A DNA stretch of 17,928 nucleotides from Candidatus Aegiribacteria sp. Lineage in GTDB: Bacteria; Fermentibacterota; Fermentibacteria; Fermentibacterales; Fermentibacteraceae. The notes below the pieces were generated by a model that saw only the letters and a list, made by a program, of their open reading frames with translations, had not been told where the DNA came from and made no database searches. Where the stretch lies: NCBI GenBank assembly GCA_021107345.1, contig JAIOSX010000266.1, forward strand, positions 1 through 17,928, read 5' to 3'. The position numbers and the translations under genes are program-made. Below, piece after piece: positions 13,484-17,928 of the stretch (position 1 is its first letter; every line of letters begins with the position of its first letter).

Positions 13484-15071
13484 CATGTTTCTGATCCTTC
13501 TGGTTTCATTTCCGGTAAGAATTGCTGTTCTGGGAGACAGAACGGGCAGACCGGATGATGCCGAGTTTGAAATAGCAGTCAACGCGATAGTAGAGATGTC
13601 ACCTGATATAGTTCTTTCCGTTGGGGATTTCGTTGAGGGTGACGGTGATGTTGAAACAGCGGTTGAGGACTGGGAAAATATCCTGCCTGTACTTCAAAGG
13701 CTCACCAATACCTTTCCCTTCGTTTACACACCTGGAAACAACGATATCTGGAACGATGAAACCGCTGAATACTGGAGACAGTACACCGGGACCGAGCCCT
13801 CAAGGACAGAAGATATACTCGGCATCACATTCGTAATCTGGGATTCTTCAATTGAAAACGAATTCACGGCAGAAAATCTGGAAACCGTGCAGAACCTCAT
13901 AAACGGGATAGATACTGATGATCCCTGGATCTTCGTTACCCACAAACCATTCTGGTTCATGGCCTACCAGGACTCAGCACTTGTAAATGATTTCAAAGGT
14001 ATCATGGAGGAAACAGGCCCCCTTGCGGTTATCGGCGGGCACATTCATCTCTTCGCCGCCCAGCGTGAGAATGGGATTCTGTACATATCCGCCGGACCGT
14101 CCGGCAGCGCTGTTCCGGAGCCCGACCCTGAAAAAGGTGATTTCACTCAACTTGGCTGGATGACTGTCTGGCCTGACTCGGTTGCCTTCACGGTTGTTGA
14201 TGCCAGAGGAGTCTATCCTGAAACCATCAATACCGGTGAGGAAATGAACCTCTCGTATCTTTACAGCAAGCAGCTTATTAGTGCGAGATCTCTTGAACAG
14301 GAACTGGAATCTGCAGTCATGACGCTGGTTCCCCTGGAGAACAGGCCTCGTACGGTAACTCTTGATGTTAATTCGGGTACCTGGAATATGAATCCCGAAT
14401 CACTGGTTGTGGAAATTGACGACCAGCCGGTGGAACTGCACTTCACACAGTCTCCTGAAGGCAGTCCTTACCCTTCTCCTCAAATAACCGTTTCCCTGGA
14501 ATACGGCAACCGTGATAAGGAACTGCAGTTCGATTATTCGTGGCAGGTTCTGCGTATAGCCAATGCTTTCCAAACCGAAATAGTGCTTGACGGGGAGTGT
14601 TCGGAGGGAGAGTACAGGGAACCGTTCCATACAAATTTTGCTGATGATTCAGGTCAACCGGCACCAATTCCGGAAACGATGTTTGCAGCTGCTACAGATG
14701 GAGAAAAACTTTACATCTACATGGAAATGATGGACTGCCCGGAAGAGAGTGAAGACTACGGAGGTTTCATTTTCAACTCGAGAGATGACTATGCCCTGTG
14801 GCTGAAGGTATTTAGAGACGGATCATCGGAAGCAATGATAATGACCTCCGAATACTTGCTGGTCGACTGGGAAGACGGCTTTGATATTGAAACAAGTATT
14901 GCGGAAAACAGTTGGCACATAGAGATGGTTGTTGATATAGCCCTTCTTGAGCTTGAGGATGATCATGCATTCGCGCACGTATACAGATCCGCCGGTGAGG
15001 ATTTTGGAACCTGGGTGTATCCCATTAATTTTATACCGTCTTCAATGGGAAGAATCTGGCTGCAGCAATGA
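13476..15071 (+). CDS. calcineurin-like metallophosphoesterase with C-terminal CBM9-like domain
   Basis: A 531-residue protein. The metallophosphoesterase domain (about 13-235) shows GDRTG (Asp21), VGDFVEGD (Asp51), GNND (87-90), THKPFW (His156) and GGHIH (His189, His191). The usual GNHD is GNND, so the catalytic His is replaced by Asn89. Residues about 365-531 resemble a CBM9-type beta-sandwich (LDGECSEGEYREPF, DGEKLYIYMEMMD, YALWLKVFRDG), suggesting a secreted or periplasmic protein. The N-terminus MTSMFLILLVSFP is a very short hydrophobic stretch without the usual positive residues; if it is a signal peptide it is minimal. AAAGGAG lies 6 bases before the ATG, inside the end of the deaminase gene. 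It is the last gene of the four-gene run; the substrate is unknown. Confidence 0.85.
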   Translation: MTSMFLILLVSFPVRIAVLGDRTGRPDDAEFEIAVNAIVEMSPDIVLSVGDFVEGDGDVETAVEDWENILPVLQRLTNTFPFVYTPGNNDIWNDETAEYWRQYTGTEPSRTEDILGITFVIWDSSIENEFTAENLETVQNLINGIDTDDPWIFVTHKPFWFMAYQDSALVNDFKGIMEETGPLAVIGGHIHLFAAQRENGILYISAGPSGSAVPEPDPEKGDFTQLGWMTVWPDSVAFTVVDARGVYPETINTGEEMNLSYLYSKQLISARSLEQELESAVMTLVPLENRPRTVTLDVNSGTWNMNPESLVVEIDDQPVELHFTQSPEGSPYPSPQITVSLEYGNRDKELQFDYSWQVLRIANAFQTEIVLDGECSEGEYREPFHTNFADDSGQPAPIPETMFAAATDGEKLYIYMEMMDCPEESEDYGGFIFNSRDDYALWLKVFRDGSSEAMIMTSEYLLVDWEDGFDIETSIAENSWHIEMVVDIALLELEDDHAFAHVYRSAGEDFGTWVYPINFIPSSMGRIWLQQ

Positions 15072-15140
15072 GGGGTACTCAATTATAGATAGACTTGTTC
15101 TGGTATGCCGGTCCGAATGCTTATCAGTTCCTTCATAGCG

Positions 15141-15169
15141 TTGACTTGCAGGATTACCGGAGGTATTTT
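15141..15169 (+). promoter_or_regulatory. candidate promoter of the diguanylate cyclase gene
   Basis: TTGACT (15141-15146), a 17-bp spacer and TATTTT (15164-15169) form a good sigma70-type promoter about 100 bp before the start. Downstream, CAATAT-AGCAAA-ATATTG (15219-15236) is a perfect 6-bp inverted repeat that could be an operator. Nothing else was identified in 15072-15271. Confidence 0.5.
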
Positions 15170-15271
15170 GTAAATCTAAAAAACGATCGGATTGGAGACG
15201 TAAGGGCATTATTGAGGGCAATATAGCAAAATATTGAAACTTAATTTCCTATTTGCTGAATACAGGATTAA

Positions 15272-16564
15272 ATGGATAAGAAAGATAACAATAGAAATCC
15301 TTTAACAACATCCTCAATGAACATTGAAAAAGATTCACTCTCTGCAGAAGTTCCAGAACAATTTCAGTCGGTGTTTTTGAAAGCCCAATCTTATATTGAT
15401 CGCTATTTCAACAATCGTAATAGTAATGCAAAAGAGGGAATGATAGAGATTTCAGGTGAACGATATCTTCTTCTTAGAGCTGATACTCTTGCTTTGGATT
15501 TTTTTGATAGTGTCCATAATATTTATAGTGCAAGTGATGAAGCACACAATGTTATCAATGGTCTTCTTTTTGATATTTCATATACAATGGGTCAGTCCGA
15601 CGCAAAACTTTTTCACAAAAGCATGGGATTAACAAACCCGCTTGAAAAACTCTCAGCTGGTCCACTTCATTTTGCTCACACTGGTTGGGCCAAAGTTCAT
15701 ATTGAACCCGAATCAAATCCAACTCCCGATGAGAATTACATTCTACTTTTTAAACATAGTTACTCTTTTGAAGCGGATAGCTGGATACGAAAAAAACGCC
15801 ACTCAAAAACACCTGTTTGTATTATGAGTTCAGGATACTCTTCTGCATGGTGTACAGAAAGCTTTGGTATTCCGCTTGTTACTGTTGAGTATTCGTGTCG
15901 CGCTCGAGGTGACGAACAATGCAGTTTCATAATGGCTCCAACACATCATATTCAGGGACACCTCCAACGTTTATTGGGGATGGACGGATTATATGGTCTG
16001 TATTTTCCACGATATTTTGGTCGTCGGGATCATGAGGAAAAGCTTTGGCGTATGGCATTCTTTGATCCACTTACAGAATTGGCAAACCGTGTTCGATTCA
16101 GAGAAAAAATGGTTATAGCATTTAAACGTGCTGATCGCTATCATCATTTAACAGTTATTCTATTTATTGATCTCGATGACTTTAAACTTGTGAATGATAA
16201 GTATGGACATGAAACTGGTGATGCTGTTTTACAGGAAACTGCAAAACGATTAAGAAATAATATTCGTGCCACTGATACAATTGCCAGGCTTGGAGGCGAT
16301 GAATTCGCTGTTTTGCTTTCACAAGTTAATGAGAGAGAAAACATTAGCTTTATTACTGAAAAAGTAATGTCAGAAATCAAACAAGATATTAATCACAAGG
16401 GCGCGAATATATGTATTACTTCAAGTATTGGAATCAGTATTTATCCCTTTGATGGAAGTTCTCCAGAAATGCTGATTAGCGATGCAGATGATGCAATGTA
16501 TCAAGCCAAACAACAGGGGAAGGATTGTTACTGCTTTTCAGATTCGAATATCCCTTCTTCATAA
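15272..16564 (+). CDS. XylR_N-V4R sensor fused to GGDEF diguanylate cyclase
   Basis: A 430-residue cytoplasmic signalling protein. Residues about 50-170 match the XylR_N activator domain (ISGERYLLLRADTLALDFF, DISYTMGQSDAKLFHKSMGL, AGPLHFAHTGWAKVHIEPE, HSYSFEADSW). About 175-222 is V4R, with Cys183, Cys194, Cys209 and Cys217; the C-x7-C pair and the preceding Cys resemble the zinc-binding Cys set of DmpR/XylR. Residues about 260-425 are a GGDEF domain: DPLTELANR, FIDLDDFKLVND, inhibitory RxxD (RATD, 332-335) and the active GGDEF (341-345), so it should make c-di-GMP and be product-inhibited. In XylR/DmpR this sensor binds phenols or toluenes. The gene is clearly more AT-rich than its neighbours, with A/T-ending codons, suggesting transfer. 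The ribosome site is modest (AGGA, 4 bases before the ATG). Confidence 0.88.
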   Translation: MDKKDNNRNPLTTSSMNIEKDSLSAEVPEQFQSVFLKAQSYIDRYFNNRNSNAKEGMIEISGERYLLLRADTLALDFFDSVHNIYSASDEAHNVINGLLFDISYTMGQSDAKLFHKSMGLTNPLEKLSAGPLHFAHTGWAKVHIEPESNPTPDENYILLFKHSYSFEADSWIRKKRHSKTPVCIMSSGYSSAWCTESFGIPLVTVEYSCRARGDEQCSFIMAPTHHIQGHLQRLLGMDGLYGLYFPRYFGRRDHEEKLWRMAFFDPLTELANRVRFREKMVIAFKRADRYHHLTVILFIDLDDFKLVNDKYGHETGDAVLQETAKRLRNNIRATDTIARLGGDEFAVLLSQVNERENISFITEKVMSEIKQDINHKGANICITSSIGISIYPFDGSSPEMLISDADDAMYQAKQQGKDCYCFSDSNIPSS

Positions 16565-16615
16565 TCTTAAAAAAGAACTGTACTTAAAATTCATAGAACC
16601 AAATCTCTCAGTGAT

Positions 16616-16664
16616 GCTGGTAGGGGTAAGAACTCCGCTTTCCTCCGATCTCACTCCCACCAGC
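16616..16664. repeat. inverted repeat over the 3' end of the TraB-like gene
   Basis: 16-base arms (GCTGGTAGGGGTAAGA at 16616-16631 and TCTCACTCCCACCAGC at 16649-16664) match at 13 of 16 positions. On the minus strand all three differences become G-U pairs, giving a continuous 16-bp RNA stem with a 17-nt loop that includes the stop codon of the leftward gene. This suits a 3'-end or termination structure for that transcript, although no T-run follows. Confidence 0.5.
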
Positions 16665-17424
16665 TTTGGAGAACTTCTTCAACGCTGAGAACATTGACGC
16701 CTCGTTCGCGTAGCACGCGCTCGATGTAGTACTTATGGTCAATGCCCACGGCGACAAGCACCCGCTTGCCGGGGTGCTGCGCGAGTACGTTCATAATGTT
16801 GTTAACGATTTGATCATTGCGCTCTTCCTCGAAGACCGCGATCTCCCGATATCCTGGCGATCGCCGCAGAATAGAGTATTTGAGTTCATTCATTGCCGAC
16901 CAGATTGCTGTGATTTCATCTGCATTGATGTCGCGGAAGTCCTTCTCACAGAAATACGAGTTCAGAAGCTGAAACATGCCACCTAACAACGCATACTCAC
17001 ACTGCATGACGGAGTCGTTATAGGCCTCCATCTGCAGAGCCTGCCATTCCGCACCCCTGGTTTCGTCCCACCAATCGATTCCGTAGACAGGGATTTCATC
17101 CTCCACCGCAAGCGGCAGCATATCTCGCTTGAAGTCGAACGGCATGCCTCTGAAAGAACTGTCCTCGATGTACTCTTGAAGGCATTCAACGGCAAGAATA
17201 TCCGGCTTGAGGTGACGATACACCTGACCCATGCGCTCGTAAGTGTAGAGAGTCGCTTCCTCGTGCGACTGGTGGATGCCACCAAGGACGAACACGCCCG
17301 CTGTAGAATCCGCGCTCATGGTATCATCACTTCGTCCATAAGTGACCATTGCGATGGAACACAAAATTACCCCCAGACATATCAACCGGGTTAATGGAAT
17401 AATCATCGTACTCATGAAATTCAT
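16651..17424 (-). CDS. membrane-anchored or secreted TraB/Tiki-like (GxxH) protein
   Basis: A 257-residue protein. The N-terminus has a hydrophobic helix (about residues 7-28, IIPLTRLICLGVILCSIAMV) that fits a signal peptide or anchor. The rest has the layout of the TraB/Tiki/EreA-ChaN superfamily: a first GxxH motif in VFVLGGIHQSHEE (Gly48-His51), LKPDILAVEC (conserved Glu), VYGIDWWDE, an Arg in FEEERNDQIVNNI, and a second GxxH in VAVGIDHKYYIERVL (Gly227-His230). In Tiki proteins these residues make a metal-dependent protease; in ChaN the fold binds haem. The function here is open. AAAGGA lies 7 bases before the ATG at 17424. It is transcribed away from a TetR gene, which may control it. Base composition is host-like or slightly GC-rich, unlike the neighbouring cyclase. 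Confidence 0.7.
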   Translation of the reverse strand: MNFMSTMIIPLTRLICLGVILCSIAMVTYGRSDDTMSADSTAGVFVLGGIHQSHEEATLYTYERMGQVYRHLKPDILAVECLQEYIEDSSFRGMPFDFKRDMLPLAVEDEIPVYGIDWWDETRGAEWQALQMEAYNDSVMQCEYALLGGMFQLLNSYFCEKDFRDINADEITAIWSAMNELKYSILRRSPGYREIAVFEEERNDQIVNNIMNVLAQHPGKRVLVAVGIDHKYYIERVLRERGVNVLSVEEVLQSWWE

Positions 17425-17560
17425 ATAAATATCCTTTCAAGATCACTGCCCTGGATACGGGATCCCGGACAAGGACTTATATCCGATGATAATCAAAGTT
17501 TCTATTGTGATTGTAATATAACCCCATGGACCGATTTGCATTACAACCTGAACGATTCCC

Positions 17561-17613
17561 TTGACAATACAAATACTCGTACATATATTGACCAGCGTTC
17601 AGTCAGTGACCGA
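17561..17613 (+). promoter_or_regulatory. tetR promoter with possible operator
   Basis: TTGACA (17561-17566), an exact 17-bp spacer and TATATT (17584-17589) form a near-consensus promoter. Overlapping and following the -10 box, TTGACCAGCGTTCAGTCAGTG (17589-17608 and on) carries TGAC/GTCA half-sites in an imperfect dyad, a plausible TetR-family operator. The gap 17425-17642 also holds the perfect palindrome CGGGATCCCG near 17457-17466 and, with low confidence, the leftward promoter of the TraB-like gene. Confidence 0.6.
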
Positions 17614-17642
17614 CGGAAGGTCTAATTCAGCGGAGGTGAATG

Positions 17643-17928
17643 ATGAATAAAAGAAAGAAGCAGAAAGAGGAGACTGTTAACGATATTCTCCGGGTTTCCG
17701 AAGATCTATTTCATGAACAGGGGTACGAAAAGACCACCATTCAGAATATCGCCGAACACTGCGGACTCTCAAAAGGAGCCCTCTATCACCACTTCAGATC
17801 CAAGGAGGAGGTGCTCAAAAGGATATGTTACCGTCAGTACATCTACTTGAAGGAGACATTCCTTCCCATTGTCGAGGATTCTGAGCTTTCAATGACGGAA
17901 AAGCTTAGGCGCATTATGACGATTGCTA
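17643..17928 (+). CDS. TetR/AcrR family transcriptional regulator, partial (runs off the window)
   Basis: The first 95 codons are present, with no stop before the window ends. The N-terminal TetR DNA-binding domain is complete: ILRVSEDLFHEQGYEKTTIQ, NIAEHCGLSKGALYHHF (helix-turn-helix) and SKEEVLKRI, followed by the start of the ligand domain. Two adjacent in-frame ATGs exist (17640 and 17643); GGAGG at 17632-17636 is 6 bases from the second, so 17643 is preferred. TetR proteins usually repress a nearby efflux or metabolic gene and themselves; the target may lie beyond the right edge or be the divergent TraB-like gene. Confidence 0.92.
   Translation, partial: MNKRKKQKEETVNDILRVSEDLFHEQGYEKTTIQNIAEHCGLSKGALYHHFRSKEEVLKRICYRQYIYLKETFLPIVEDSELSMTEKLRRIMTIA

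Noticed and set aside
17457..17466. CGGGATCCCG palindrome as a specific operator
   Set aside because: A 10-base palindrome alone is not enough evidence; it has no defined relation to a promoter box.

Overview
The window (17,928 bp) looks like a chromosomal segment from an anaerobic, probably uncultivated Gram-negative bacterium. Three things point that way: a PadR/DUF5320/NifX-NafY-domain operon of the kind seen in anaerobes and syntrophs; a secreted papain-like protease ending in an FlgD/Por-secretion-like tail (YPNPF ... GIYFVRV ... RKLILTR) typical of FCB-type and Fermentibacteria/Aegiribacteria-type genomes; and strong AGGAGG-type ribosome sites almost everywhere. The phylum is an inference; no rRNA or marker gene is present.

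Layout. (1) 31-2040, minus strand: a tight five-gene operon read leftward from a clear sigma70-like promoter with a 13-bp palindrome in its spacer: PadR regulator, DUF5320 protein, two NifX/NafY-domain proteins (the second overlapping the first by ATGA), and a small Gly-rich ORF at the edge. (2) 2263-6369, plus: a soluble four-PAS hybrid histidine kinase, then a phosphomannomutase/phosphoglucomutase. (3) 6393-8009, minus: a secreted C1-family cysteine protease. (4) 8233-11071, plus: TldD and TldE (PmbA), split by a 160-bp palindromic MITE-like element flanked by TA that supplies the last base of the tldD stop codon and the apparent ribosome-binding site of tldE. (5) 11150-15071, plus: nitroreductase, aminopeptidase P, TadA-type deaminase and a metallophosphoesterase with a C-terminal carbohydrate-binding-like domain, packed with touching or overlapping ends. 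(6) 15272-16564, plus: an AT-rich gene with foreign-looking codon use, coding for a XylR_N-V4R sensor fused to a GGDEF diguanylate cyclase. (7) 16651-17424, minus: a membrane-anchored or secreted TraB/Tiki-like protein with two GxxH motifs; and 17643-end, plus: a divergent TetR regulator cut by the window edge, with an excellent promoter.

Functionally, regions 1 and 7 carry their own one-component regulators, region 2 carries a phosphorelay sensor and region 6 a c-di-GMP sensor, so signalling is over-represented. Regions 3-5 are largely peptide turnover (C1 protease, TldD/E, aminopeptidase P). I found no CRISPR array, tRNA, rRNA, integrase or toxin-antitoxin pair. The best candidates for something undescribed are the intercistronic element at 9597-9756, the NifX/NafY pair in which one copy has lost the His/Cys ligand positions, and the aromatic-sensor-type XylR_N-V4R-GGDEF fusion in an AT-rich patch.
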